DNA from: Campylobacteraceae bacterium | GTDB lineage: Bacteria > Campylobacterota > Campylobacteria > Campylobacterales > Sulfurovaceae | Length of the DNA stretch: 64,000 nucleotides | Assembly: GCA_027024155.1 (NCBI GenBank) | Contig: JALVTE010000080.1 | Location: 36,218-100,217 of the forward strand | Direction: 5' to 3' | Shown: positions 25,302 through 34,221 of the stretch, in pieces | How the letters are laid out: each line of letters opens with the position of its first letter | Position numbering within the stretch: position 1 is the stretch's first letter | Notes under the pieces: generated by a model | Told to the model about the DNA's origin: nothing | What the model saw: only the letters and a program-made list of their open reading frames with translations | Database searches by the model: none | Program-made: the position numbers and the translations under genes

Positions 25302-25877
25302 ATGAAAAAAATATTATTAGCTTCACTATTTGTAATAAGTGCATTTATAATTAGTGCGTGTGCACCATCTGCACCAACAGGTGTGACTGGTGGCTTCTAT
25401 ACAAGTGCAGATTGTCAAGGCAAAGCAGATGCTGTTTTTGATGCTACAAGAGCAGCAGATAAAATTGTTGTAAATAAAAGCGAACACAAAATGTATATCT
25501 ACAAAGATGGTAAAGTAATTAAAACATTCCCTGTATCTTTAGGTTCAAGTCCTGGGCGTAAGTTAGCTCAAGGTGATTTTAAAACACCTGTTGGAAAATA
25601 CAGAATCTTAAATAAAAGATGCCACCCTATTAAATATAGAGCTATGACAATATCTTATCCAAATGCTGAAGATATAGCAAGAGCTGCAAAGGCTGGTGTA
25701 AATCCAGGTAGTCAAATTACAATCCATGGGCAACCACACTGGAATGCCGATGGACATGGAGATAGCTATACATTATCTCACGACTGGACAAATGGCTGCA
25801 TAGCATTAACTAATAAAGATTTAGATTGGCTATGGGGAAGTGTAAGAGTTGGTACTCCTATTATAATCAATGAATAG
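25302..25877 (+). CDS. L,D-transpeptidase (YkuD) lipoprotein
   Basis: 191 aa. Lipoprotein signal peptide with the box ISAC at about residues 17-20. The YkuD domain starts IVVNKSEHKMYIYKDGKVIK and carries the catalytic motif SHDWTNGCIALTNKDLDWL with its Cys and the upstream His in ITIHGQPH. Such enzymes make 3-3 peptidoglycan cross-links or attach proteins to the wall; in Campylobacterota related YkuD proteins affect cell shape. The gene overlaps the next by 8 bp, so the two are coupled. Confidence 0.9.
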   Translation: MKKILLASLFVISAFIISACAPSAPTGVTGGFYTSADCQGKADAVFDATRAADKIVVNKSEHKMYIYKDGKVIKTFPVSLGSSPGRKLAQGDFKTPVGKYRILNKRCHPIKYRAMTISYPNAEDIARAAKAGVNPGSQITIHGQPHWNADGHGDSYTLSHDWTNGCIALTNKDLDWLWGSVRVGTPIIINE

Positions 25878-26247
25878 AAACTACACAGCAAAACAGATAG
25901 AAAAATATAAGAGACAAAAGTATATTAGTGCACTAGAGAAGTGCACTAAAAATCTCTTTAAGTTATTTAGAAATGAAAATACAACAATAGACTCTTTTAG
26001 TAATAAGTTTAAAGAAGTTAAGAGAGATTTAGATAAATTAGATGAAATACGCTTAGATGGAGAGTATTTAAAAAAGACAAAAGAGTATATAGAACAACTA
26101 TATAGACGAACAATTTTAAATGAAGATTTTTCTCAAAAAGATTTAAATGATATAAAAAATCTTGAATTAACTAATCTAAATAGACTTCAGAAGATGAAAA
26201 ATAGAACAAAATACAGTAAAGATAAACATAAAAACGATTTTTTTTAA
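25870..26247 (+). CDS. Small charged protein of unknown function
   Basis: 125 aa, highly basic and helical, with no signal or membrane segment. Long stretches (IEKYKRQKYISALEKCTKN, FKEVKRDLDKLDEIRLD) look like coiled coil. It begins inside the end of the L,D-transpeptidase gene in another frame, which argues for translational coupling. I know no family. The C-terminus ends in a Lys/Asn-rich tail just before an A/T run that may end the transcript. Confidence 0.6.
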   Translation: MNRNYTAKQIEKYKRQKYISALEKCTKNLFKLFRNENTTIDSFSNKFKEVKRDLDKLDEIRLDGEYLKKTKEYIEQLYRRTILNEDFSQKDLNDIKNLELTNLNRLQKMKNRTKYSKDKHKNDFF

Positions 26248-26397
26248 AAAAAATCTAATCCATTAATTGGATACTATCTCTCGAAGAAAATTTATAATAA
26301 GATATTGTAGTTATTCTATAAACTTCTTTTTCATATAAAAATGATATCATTATATGGATTTTTTCCCTTTTCTATATTTTTTACTTAGTTGGTTGCC

Positions 26398-27465
26398 ATG
26401 AGAATACTATTTTTATTTACACTTTTATTGTTATCTTTACATGCTGATTTTACATTAATATATAAGCTAGATAGTAATATAACGCAGAAAGTAGATTATA
26501 AAGATGACCAACATATACTATTTACAATTCTAAATAACAACAATATCTCCGAAAAACTTTTAATTTTAAATGATAAAAAATATATAATATTTTATGAAAA
26601 TGGTATTCAGCATATTTATGAAATATCAGACGAACTCTCTGAACCTGTAAAAGAGAGTAATAATACAATTCAATATAAAATTGTAAAAAAATTAGGAAAT
26701 AGTAAATTTGGCAACTTTAATGTAGAAAAATGGCGTGTTAAATATGCAGATGGGGCAAAGAGTACAGATATCTTAGTGAGCAAAGATAAAAAGCTATATA
26801 ACTCTATTTTTAAAGTCATTGCCGCACTTAAAAAATTGCTTCCGGCTGATAAACAACAACAAGCAGATATATTCAATATGGGGCATGGTTATGTTTTATT
26901 AGAAACAGGAGATTTAAAACTACTATCTTATAAAGAGAATAAATTAAGCAATAAACTATTTGCAATCACAGATGAGTTAAGCGATGATGATGAAAAGAAA
27001 TTTTCTCAAAATATAGATAACTGTTTTACTAATGTCTGTTGTAATAAAAAGAGTATTGAACCAACACAAATAAAATTTTATTTAAATAATAATATAAAAA
27101 ATTGGAAATTAGAAAAGATGGCAAAATGCACCGACCCATCGGAAAAGAATATAGAAAGTGCTATCTATTCAGATAAATCAAATAAAATTATTGTAGAAAT
27201 GACAACTGGAGAAGAGACATCATCGGGTAAAATAGCTAGCCTAATAGAGCAAGGTATTAAAGTAGAAAACTATAAAATAAAAGATTTACTAGGGTATAAA
27301 ACAGTTTCAGCATATTTACCAATTATAGATGCAACAATTACAGATGTAATACTACCAAATACAACAATTTCTATATACTCTAAAGGTAAAAAAAAGTTAT
27401 ATAATTTTGCTCAAAAAGCATTAAAGCTTAGAATAAAAAACTCATTTAGCTCTAACGATTATTAG
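26398..27465 (+). CDS. Exported protein of unknown function
   Basis: 355 aa from the ATG at 26398; a TTG at 26389 would add three residues. Signal peptide MRILFLFTLLLLSLHADF. The body reads as two similar alpha-beta parts; the first (FTLIYKLDSNI, LLILNDKKYIIFYENGI, FNVEKWRVKYADG) resembles DUF4412-type proteins that measure or bind something in the periplasm, and the second repeats a strand pattern after a Cys-rich link (NCFTNVCCNKK). No clear Shine-Dalgarno sequence. It ends in a convergent terminator shared with the CAP gene. Confidence 0.65.
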   Translation: MRILFLFTLLLLSLHADFTLIYKLDSNITQKVDYKDDQHILFTILNNNNISEKLLILNDKKYIIFYENGIQHIYEISDELSEPVKESNNTIQYKIVKKLGNSKFGNFNVEKWRVKYADGAKSTDILVSKDKKLYNSIFKVIAALKKLLPADKQQQADIFNMGHGYVLLETGDLKLLSYKENKLSNKLFAITDELSDDDEKKFSQNIDNCFTNVCCNKKSIEPTQIKFYLNNNIKNWKLEKMAKCTDPSEKNIESAIYSDKSNKIIVEMTTGEETSSGKIASLIEQGIKVENYKIKDLLGYKTVSAYLPIIDATITDVILPNTTISIYSKGKKKLYNFAQKALKLRIKNSFSSNDY

Positions 27466-27470
27466 AGCTA
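27447..27470 (+). terminator. Terminator hairpin overlapping the stop of the exported protein
   Basis: Stem TAGCTCTAA/TTAGAGCTA with a 6-base loop includes the stop codon. It is followed by CTTTATT. It lies between convergent genes and may serve both. Confidence 0.55.
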
Positions 27471-27506
27471 CTTTATTACACTCCTTTATTTACTGAGTAT
27501 ATTTTA

Positions 27507-28229
27507 CTATTTTACCTCAGCGAACTCTATATCCCAGTACATCTTTTCTGAATCTCTATACGAAGCTATTCCAATATCGTTAAATCTTGGATTCATTAAC
27601 AGTGCGCAGTGTCTAGGACTGCTTAAAAAGTTATCTACAGCATGTTTAAAATTCGCATAAGGTATTTTATTACCAACAATTCTATATTTTGTATATGTTA
27701 AAATCTCTCCAGCTAATTCACCTGGTTGTATAGGGAAACCAAAATATATTATTCTTTCATAAAAGTTACTACCTTGACCTAATGCTTTTCTTGCAGGGTC
27801 TGTATCTGTACCTGAACCCATATGTCCTAAAAAGTTTTTACTAGCCATATCTTGTGCATGAGAAATTGCAGCATCTTCTAACTTTCTATTCCAAGTAAGT
27901 GGTGGTGCAGATGGTCCACATTGATTACCATTAGCTCTAATATTATTAATGTAATTTAATATTTGATATTTAATTGGGTCAAGATTCACAAAGTTTGTGC
28001 GACCAACTCTAATATTTTTAGGATATGAGTAGACTAAATGTGGTTTCACATTTCGACTCTGCTCATCTAATTCACTCATATTGCGTGCAGGTGTCATAGG
28101 CATACTGTAATTATGATTTTGCGTATGTACTCTACTATGATTGACTCTATGTGTTACATGTCTCGTACATGCACTTAAAAATATTAATCCGATTGCTGAT
28201 ATAGTTATTAAGTTTTTAAACTTGTACAT
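27507..28229 (-). CDS. CAP/SCP domain lipoprotein
   Basis: 240 aa. Lipoprotein signal with LSAC at residues 18-21. After a His-rich stretch, a CAP (cysteine-rich secretory, antigen 5, PR-1) domain spans about residues 88-238: ILNYINNIRANG, LTWNRKLEDAAISHAQDMASKNFLGHMGS (split here over two helices), a Glu in GELAGEIL, and FLSSPRHCALLMNPRFNDIGIA. The pattern of His and Glu residues is the conserved CAP cavity. Bacterial members are exported and of unclear function. It follows mobA by 110 bp on the same strand. Confidence 0.87.
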   Translation of the reverse strand: MYKFKNLITISAIGLIFLSACTRHVTHRVNHSRVHTQNHNYSMPMTPARNMSELDEQSRNVKPHLVYSYPKNIRVGRTNFVNLDPIKYQILNYINNIRANGNQCGPSAPPLTWNRKLEDAAISHAQDMASKNFLGHMGSGTDTDPARKALGQGSNFYERIIYFGFPIQPGELAGEILTYTKYRIVGNKIPYANFKHAVDNFLSSPRHCALLMNPRFNDIGIASYRDSEKMYWDIEFAEVK

Positions 28230-28339
28230 TTTTTATCCTTTTTATTAATTGTCGAAATAATATCTAAAGAAATATTTATTTGTCTTTAAATAGTACCATT
28301 TTATGGATACTTTGTCAAGTTTTTAGTTATTTTTGCAGA

Positions 28340-28903
28340 TTAGATAAGTTTTAATGCAGAATTATAGGTTTTTTTATCATTAATATTTATAAATTCTAAG
28401 TAATTATCCCATTTTATGGTAACTTTATTCAATTCACTTAAGAGATAATTTAGCCTATGTATATCTTTTTCTAAAAGATTTTTTACCTTTGTGAGTATAT
28501 TTTTCGTGTAGATAGTGGCAGTTGGTTCTAAGCCATTAGGGCTCTTTAATACATATATATCACACTTAATACCTCTATTATATTCATATATTAAAGCATT
28601 AATAGCATCTGTAGATAGTAAAGGCATATCTACAGATATCAAGAAAAAATCATCATTTAACTCTTCGATAATAGAAGCTATTGCAACCATTGGAGAACTT
28701 TGAGGATATTTATCTAAAATAATATTAGCTTTAAAATCAAACTTATTCTCTTTTGTGCTAATATATACATTTTTAAAGAGTTTTTGCAAGCGTCTATATT
28801 GATACTCTGCCATACTATTGTAGCTACCAAATGGCATTAAAGCTTTATCTTCACCCATTCTACTACTTTTGCCACCAGCTAAAATTACAGCGTTATTTAA
28901 CAT
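28340..28903 (-). CDS. mobA: Molybdenum cofactor guanylyltransferase
   Basis: 187 aa. The nucleotidyltransferase start is AVILAGGKSSRMGEDKALMPFG (positions 5 onward), followed by the metal-site ISVDMPLLS. MobA adds GMP to molybdopterin to give the dinucleotide cofactor used by DMSO-reductase-type enzymes such as nitrate reductase and formate dehydrogenase. The gene overlaps the upstream MFS gene by 11 bp and is the last of a minus-strand unit. It pairs functionally with moaC and the Mod genes in this window. Confidence 0.88.
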   Translation of the reverse strand: MLNNAVILAGGKSSRMGEDKALMPFGSYNSMAEYQYRRLQKLFKNVYISTKENKFDFKANIILDKYPQSSPMVAIASIIEELNDDFFLISVDMPLLSTDAINALIYEYNRGIKCDIYVLKSPNGLEPTATIYTKNILTKVKNLLEKDIHRLNYLLSELNKVTIKWDNYLEFININDKKTYNSALKLI

Positions 28904-30044
28904 ATTCTCTTCTTCTTTTATGTATAAATAGGAATATTGCAGCTAATAGTGCTATAAAAGCTTCGAATACAAAAAGCCCACTAGGCGAGATTTTATATAC
29001 AACACCAGATATAATGGCACCAACTGCCCCACCTAAACCAAAACTAATACCTAAAAAGAATTGCTGAGCTAACTGTTTTTGCTTGTATAGAGTATAAACA
29101 TATGTAATTGCAGCGGTATAATAGAGTGCAAAACTCAAAGCGTGAGTTGCCTGTGCTATTAACATTAATGTAATATTTTGCGGATAAAAAGCTATAAGCA
29201 ACCATCTAAAAACACCACTTAAAGTTGTTAATACAAGCAGGGTTAAAAGATTAAAATTTTTAAGTAGTGGACCTTGAAAAATTAGCATAACTATTTCGCA
29301 AGCTACACCAAAAATCCATAAATAGCTTACTATATTTAATGCTATGCCGTTACTTGTCTCATATATTGTAAAAAAGTTATAAAAAGCTCCAAAACTTAAT
29401 TGGAAAAGAAATATACTAACCCAAAATGCCCAATATTTAGATAATGAAAAGCTAGCATTGCTAGATTTGGCTGTCTGTTCTTTTATAGATACATTTTTAT
29501 CAAATTTTGCAACAATAAAACCAAAAAGCATTGTTAAAAATGCTACTGCAAATAGGAAGCTTAACGCCATAATATAACTGTTTAAAATACCCCCTAAAAC
29601 CAATGCTATAGTAGCAAATCCGATAGAGCCCCATAATCTAACTTTACCATAATTCTCTTTACCTATTGACTCTAAAGCAATAATCTCTACAAATGGCAAA
29701 ACTGCTCCCATTGCTCCACCAAATGCAAAGTTTATTAGTAAAAATAGCCAAAAGTTAGTGATTGTTAGGAAAAATAGAGCAGTAATTAACGAAGTTGCAA
29801 TTAAAGAAGCGTAAAATACTCTATTTGTTAATTTTATCCATCTCTTAAATACAAATGGTAGTAAAAAACGCATTAGTGGTGCACTGGTATAAATTGCACC
29901 TATCTCTACTGCCGTATAGCCTAAATCTTTTAAAACTTTAGGCATAAAGATAACATATACCCCAACCATAGCAAAGTAAAAAAAGTAAAAAAGTGAGAGA
30001 CTAAGAGCTACACTTTTAAAAGGGTTAAGCGTTAGGTTTTTCAT
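28893..30044 (-). CDS. MFS transporter (MFS_1-like)
   Basis: 383 aa with about 12 hydrophobic segments. The loop after helix 2 reads FKRWIKLTNR, and a mid-protein GKVRLWGSIGFA matches the PhnT/HcaT-like MFS_1_like subgroup (nucleoside or aromatic acid carriers). A central basic loop NVSIKEQTAKSSNA separates the two halves. Substrate unknown. It overlaps the RDD gene upstream by 20 bp and mobA downstream by 11 bp, so the three are coupled. Confidence 0.8.
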   Translation of the reverse strand: MKNLTLNPFKSVALSLSLFYFFYFAMVGVYVIFMPKVLKDLGYTAVEIGAIYTSAPLMRFLLPFVFKRWIKLTNRVFYASLIATSLITALFFLTITNFWLFLLINFAFGGAMGAVLPFVEIIALESIGKENYGKVRLWGSIGFATIALVLGGILNSYIMALSFLFAVAFLTMLFGFIVAKFDKNVSIKEQTAKSSNASFSLSKYWAFWVSIFLFQLSFGAFYNFFTIYETSNGIALNIVSYLWIFGVACEIVMLIFQGPLLKNFNLLTLLVLTTLSGVFRWLLIAFYPQNITLMLIAQATHALSFALYYTAAITYVYTLYKQKQLAQQFFLGISFGLGGAVGAIISGVVYKISPSGLFVFEAFIALLAAIFLFIHKRRREYVK

Positions 30045-30519
30045 AAACTAATGCAGTATATAGTATAATATCTTGTAGATTTCTATTATCTTTTCTAAAA
30101 AACATCACTACCCAACCCCACATTAAAAATACTATTTTAGAGAGTATCTGTCTTACAATTATAAGAGCGGGAAGAGGTTTCTTTTTTGTATAGAGTGATA
30201 TTAACTTTAAATTGTAAGCTTTCATTCCAGGGGTTTGCCCTTTTAAAATTAAAAATATAGATTCAACTACAGCCAAGCCAGCAAAAATATATAATCCACC
30301 CAACTGCCAATGGTGCGCATACTCTTCTCTACTACCAAATACCAAATAAAAGACTATATACATAATAGGCATTAAAAGCATAAAACTATCGGTAAGTACT
30401 GCTTTAAAGTAATCTTTTTTAGTTGCAAATCTTAACTCATCGCCACTGCTTAGCTTCTTAGTTTTTGCAATTTTTGATATCTTGCCCTGTTTTGTATCTC
30501 TAAATCTCTGTTTTGCCAT
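30025..30519 (-). CDS. RDD family membrane protein
   Basis: 164 aa. A basic N-terminus (FATKKDYFKAVLTDSFML holds the R/D-type entry) leads into three hydrophobic segments at about residues 50-65, 76-92 and 122-142; the family motif GQTPGMKAYNLKLI lies between the last two. RDD proteins are small integral membrane proteins of mostly unknown role; some are linked to ion or osmotic stress. It directly follows the gspF-like gene (1-bp gap) and overlaps the MFS gene. Confidence 0.82.
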   Translation of the reverse strand: MAKQRFRDTKQGKISKIAKTKKLSSGDELRFATKKDYFKAVLTDSFMLLMPIMYIVFYLVFGSREEYAHHWQLGGLYIFAGLAVVESIFLILKGQTPGMKAYNLKLISLYTKKKPLPALIIVRQILSKIVFLMWGWVVMFFRKDNRNLQDIILYTALVYEKPNA

Positions 30520-30520
30520 T

Positions 30521-31738
30521 CTATTTCGCTCCTAAACCCATACTAAAAATTGGAAGTAACATAGCTAATACAATAGTACCAACAATTCCACCAATAAAGA
30601 GCATCATAACAGGCTCCATCATACTTAAGAGAATCTTTATTCTATCTTTATTCTCTTCGTTATATAGCTTAGATATACTTTTTAAAATCGAAGCAACACT
30701 ACTACTCTCTTCACCAAGGGCAAGCGATTGCATAAAGTTTTTCTTTGGTTTAGCACCTTTTATTCTGTATAGTGCAACAGATAGTTTATTACCCTCTATA
30801 ACTTTTGCAGATGCTCTATCAAAAAGGTCTCTTAGGGCAGTATTATTAAATGTAGTCGAAGCTAACTGCACAGCTTGAGCATAAGATACACCCGAATCTA
30901 ACATAAGTGCTAAAATATAGCTAAATCTTCCTAACTCATAATTCTGTATAATACTACCAACAATCGGAAGTTTTAAAAGCATAGCATCTATCGCTTTTCT
31001 GAATGAATATATTTTTGAATACGAGAATTGAAATATAGCAACAATTACAATTAGTGAAATAAGTACATACATCCAATAGTGTGTAAAAAAATCACTCATT
31101 GCTAAAACAACATTGGTAATAGTTGGTAGTTTTTGCCCCGTATCTTCAAAAATTTGTGTAATTTTTGGTACAACAAATGTAATTAAGAAAGCTGTCATTC
31201 CGATTGCTACAATAAATATAAATGTAGGGTAAATCATTGCATTTGTAGCTTGTTTTTTAACTTCGCCTTGTGAGCTAAAAAACTCACCCATTGTTAAAAG
31301 AACTTCTCCCATTTTACCGCTCTGACCAGATACATTAATACTCTGCAAAAAGAATTCTGGCAATTCATAAACAGATTGAGAATTTAGAGCTACATATAGA
31401 GATTTACCCTCTTCTACCTGTTTTTTTACCTCTTCTATAAAAGAGGCATATTTTTTTTCTGATTGGTGCTGATTGTGCATAAGTTTTAAGGCAGTTACAA
31501 TAGTCATACCTGAGTCGATATAACTTGCTAACTCTTTAGAAAAAGCACTCATCAAATTACCACTCATTGGGCGTTTTTTAAGATTAGAAAGTATATTTAC
31601 ACTACTACTCTCTACTAAACTTTGATAAAAAATACCTTTAGATTTTAAAATTTGCTTAGCTTCATTCAAGCCTCCGGCAGTAATTACACCTTTGACCTTT
31701 TTACCCTCTCTACTAAGACCTTTATATTTATACTGCAT
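30521..31738 (-). CDS. Type II secretion / type IV pilus inner-membrane protein, GspF/PilC family
   Basis: 405 aa. Two T2SSF domains, each a four-helix bundle followed by membrane helices: the first contains FSKELASYIDSGMTIVTALKLM, the second RFSYILALMLDSGVSYAQAVQLA (each split by turns). Hydrophobic segments lie at about residues 170-195, 219-239 and 375-398. GspF/PilC forms the inner-membrane platform with the assembly ATPase. No ATPase, pilin or secretin gene is adjacent; the neighbours are mscS (30 bp upstream) and an RDD protein, so partners must be elsewhere. Confidence 0.9.
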   Translation of the reverse strand: MQYKYKGLSREGKKVKGVITAGGLNEAKQILKSKGIFYQSLVESSSVNILSNLKKRPMSGNLMSAFSKELASYIDSGMTIVTALKLMHNQHQSEKKYASFIEEVKKQVEEGKSLYVALNSQSVYELPEFFLQSINVSGQSGKMGEVLLTMGEFFSSQGEVKKQATNAMIYPTFIFIVAIGMTAFLITFVVPKITQIFEDTGQKLPTITNVVLAMSDFFTHYWMYVLISLIVIVAIFQFSYSKIYSFRKAIDAMLLKLPIVGSIIQNYELGRFSYILALMLDSGVSYAQAVQLASTTFNNTALRDLFDRASAKVIEGNKLSVALYRIKGAKPKKNFMQSLALGEESSSVASILKSISKLYNEENKDRIKILLSMMEPVMMLFIGGIVGTIVLAMLLPIFSMGLGAK

Positions 31739-31768
31739 AATTAGCCTATTTTTTACACAAATTATATG

Positions 31769-32965
31769 TTAATTTTGCTTTGTATCGGCTGTTGGCATAG
31801 ACTCTATATATAAAGAGTGCGAAGGGAAAGCAAAAGATGAACCATTTTTTGCAACTATCTCATTTATTTTATACTGTATATCCTCTTTTATATTTAAATA
31901 CTCTTGCCAATTTGCAGTGTTGGTGAATGTATATATAAAAATCTCTTTTGCACTATCTCCAAAGTTATCAAAATTGACAAGCAGTGTTTCATTTTTGGCA
32001 ATTCCTTTATGTGACTTTAAAAGAGCTTTTATATCTTTAACTATAGCTTCTATCTGCTTATTGCTAGTATCGTAAGATAATCCAAGTCTCATTAAAATTC
32101 GTCGTGTATCTCTTCGAGAGAAGTTTTCTATATTACTATTTGCAACAATTTGATTTGGTACAACCACTAACGATTTGTAAAATGTTCTAATTTTAGTTGT
32201 ACGCATTCCTATATCTTCAACCGTTCCCTCTATACCATTTACCTTTACCCAATCGCCTATTTTTATACTTTTATCTACCAAAATTGCAATAGAGCCAAAG
32301 AGATTAGCAGCTGTATCTTTTGCCGCAAGTGCAAAAGCCAAACCACCAAGCCCTAAAGAGGCAAAAAGAGCAGTAACATTTATTCCCCAAAGACTTAAAA
32401 CAGATGATGCACAAGTTACCCATACAATTATATAGATAATTCTTAATATAAATTTCGAAAGACTATCAGATAACTCTCCAGATATTTTATACATCGCTTT
32501 GTGCACTATCCCTTGAAGGGCATCTATAATTGCGTAGAGTATCCAGAATAGATTTATAATAATCATAGAGTCTAAAACTAAATAGACATAGTGGTTTTTT
32601 ATATAAAGAACTGACACAAAAATAAATAAACCAAGTATAAAAAAGGTAAATCTTAAAGGTTTAGTTAAAGATTTTACGACCCTATCGTCATACTTTGTAT
32701 CAGTTTTAGATGTAAGAATTAAAAGATATTTTATAAGTAAAGAGACAAACAAACCTCTTGCAAAAAAGATAAATAGAAACAAAAGTGTAGCAACCAGTAA
32801 CTGTCCATATGTTATACCTGCAACATTATACCCAAGTATTGGAAATTGCTTATATATTGCAACCAAAATATGTTGAGCAAAAGCATCAAAACTGCTATCT
32901 ACTTTTGTAGCCACTTTCGCTACTGCTGTTACATTACTTTCGCTTATATTACTCTCACTAGCCAC
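31769..32965 (-). CDS. MscS family mechanosensitive channel
   Basis: 398 aa. Four or five hydrophobic segments in the first 200 residues, the pore-lining helix in LFASLGLGGLAFALAAKDTAANLFGSIAIL (split here by Gly residues), then the MscS beta domain (IGDWVKVNGIEGTVEDIGMRTTKIRTF). A C-terminal alpha-beta part follows. These channels release solutes on hypo-osmotic shock. First gene of the minus-strand unit leading to gspF-like, RDD, MFS and mobA. Confidence 0.92.
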   Translation of the reverse strand: MASESNISESNVTAVAKVATKVDSSFDAFAQHILVAIYKQFPILGYNVAGITYGQLLVATLLFLFIFFARGLFVSLLIKYLLILTSKTDTKYDDRVVKSLTKPLRFTFFILGLFIFVSVLYIKNHYVYLVLDSMIIINLFWILYAIIDALQGIVHKAMYKISGELSDSLSKFILRIIYIIVWVTCASSVLSLWGINVTALFASLGLGGLAFALAAKDTAANLFGSIAILVDKSIKIGDWVKVNGIEGTVEDIGMRTTKIRTFYKSLVVVPNQIVANSNIENFSRRDTRRILMRLGLSYDTSNKQIEAIVKDIKALLKSHKGIAKNETLLVNFDNFGDSAKEIFIYTFTNTANWQEYLNIKEDIQYKINEIVAKNGSSFAFPSHSLYIESMPTADTKQN

Positions 32966-33066
32966 AAGGAACCTTTTTTGTGAAATTTTAACATAATCTT
33001 TTTATTAGACTTCTTGCAAAACTTTATAAATAGATTTATTGTCTATTTTTAGAGTTATTATTTTGA

Positions 33067-33072
33067 TATAAT
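33067..33072 (+). promoter_or_regulatory. -10 box of the flavoprotein gene
   Basis: TATAAT lies 26 bp before the ATG at 33099; AAGGAT gives the ribosome site. It is in the divergent gap with mscS. Confidence 0.45.
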
Positions 33073-33098
33073 AATGCTAACAATTAAGGATAGATACA

Positions 33099-34208
33099 AT
33101 GAAGAGTTTAAAATTTAAAACAGTTGTTATTGGTGGTGGACCATCTGGAGCAAATGCTGCGAAATATCTTGCTTCTTCAAATGAAGATGTCCTTTTAATA
33201 GAGAAAGATTTAAAATTCGATAAACCATGTGGTGGCGGACTATTTCTTAAAGCATTTGATGAATTTGATATTCCAAAAACAGTTATTACTAAAGTAGTTA
33301 ATACTATAGATATAGTATCTCCAAAGCTTAAAAAAGTATCAGTAGATATCTCTAAACATCCTCTTGCTATAGTTCATCGTCAAGAATTTGATAAAACATT
33401 AAGAGATTTAGCAGTAGAGGCAGGAGCAAAACTTATTAAAGCTAAAGTAGTTAATATTAGTACCAAAAATGAAGGTGTTAGAATTTTAGCACGCCAATTA
33501 GATGGAACTGAAATAACTATTAACGCTAAATATGCTATTGTTGCCGATGGTGTAAACTCTTCAGCTAGAGTACAACTATTAGGAGAGCATCCAAATAGAG
33601 TTTTAACATATTATGCCAATTTAAAAGATACAACAAGTTCTTCTTGCCAATTTTGGTTTGGAGATGATATATCTCCTAAACATTATGCTTGGATTTTTCC
33701 ACACTATAATGGGGTTAATATTGGATTAGTTGCAAATAATAAACATAAAATGAAAGAGTTTTATAATAATTTTTTTAAGAAAACCCAAATAGGAGGTACT
33801 ATCCCAAAACCAAAAGGTTACTTTATACCTCACTGGAAGCGTATGACTCTATATAAAGATAATGTCTTTTATGTCGGAGATAGTGCATCTTTAGTGCTAC
33901 CTTTTACATATGAAGGAATTTATTATGCTTTGAAATCTGGAAAACTAGCAGCTCAAGCAATAATTAAAAATAACCCTTCAGAGTACGAAAAATCATGGAA
34001 TAGCCTATATTTAAAAAAATTTAAATTTCTTCGTACTCTTCAAACTATTTTTCTACAAAATAATTGGTGGATAGATAGAATGGTTCGTTTATATCAACAC
34101 CCAAAATTCCAAACTGCTGTTATAGAATATTGGAGTGGAAGCAGAGAACCAGCAAGTCTATTTAAAACGCTATATAAAATAGTAAGAAGCTTAATTAAAT
34201 ACAGTTAG
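33099..34208 (+). CDS. Geranylgeranyl reductase family FAD-dependent oxidoreductase
   Basis: 369 aa. FAD-binding start TVVIGGGPSGANAAKYLAS (residues 8-26), then CGGGLFLKAFDEF (the family's PCGGG motif), VHRQEFDKTLRDLAVEAGAKL, ADGVNSSARVQL, and YVGDSASLVLPFTYEGIYYALKSG (second FAD motif and the EGI signature). Relatives reduce isoprenoid chains of chlorophyll, lipids or quinones. In a menaquinone-using bacterium, tail or lipid saturation is plausible but unproved. It is a single plus-strand gene facing rarA, with only 13 bp between stops. Confidence 0.87.
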   Translation: MKSLKFKTVVIGGGPSGANAAKYLASSNEDVLLIEKDLKFDKPCGGGLFLKAFDEFDIPKTVITKVVNTIDIVSPKLKKVSVDISKHPLAIVHRQEFDKTLRDLAVEAGAKLIKAKVVNISTKNEGVRILARQLDGTEITINAKYAIVADGVNSSARVQLLGEHPNRVLTYYANLKDTTSSSCQFWFGDDISPKHYAWIFPHYNGVNIGLVANNKHKMKEFYNNFFKKTQIGGTIPKPKGYFIPHWKRMTLYKDNVFYVGDSASLVLPFTYEGIYYALKSGKLAAQAIIKNNPSEYEKSWNSLYLKKFKFLRTLQTIFLQNNWWIDRMVRLYQHPKFQTAVIEYWSGSREPASLFKTLYKIVRSLIKYS

Positions 34209-34221
34209 CACTCTTTAATAT

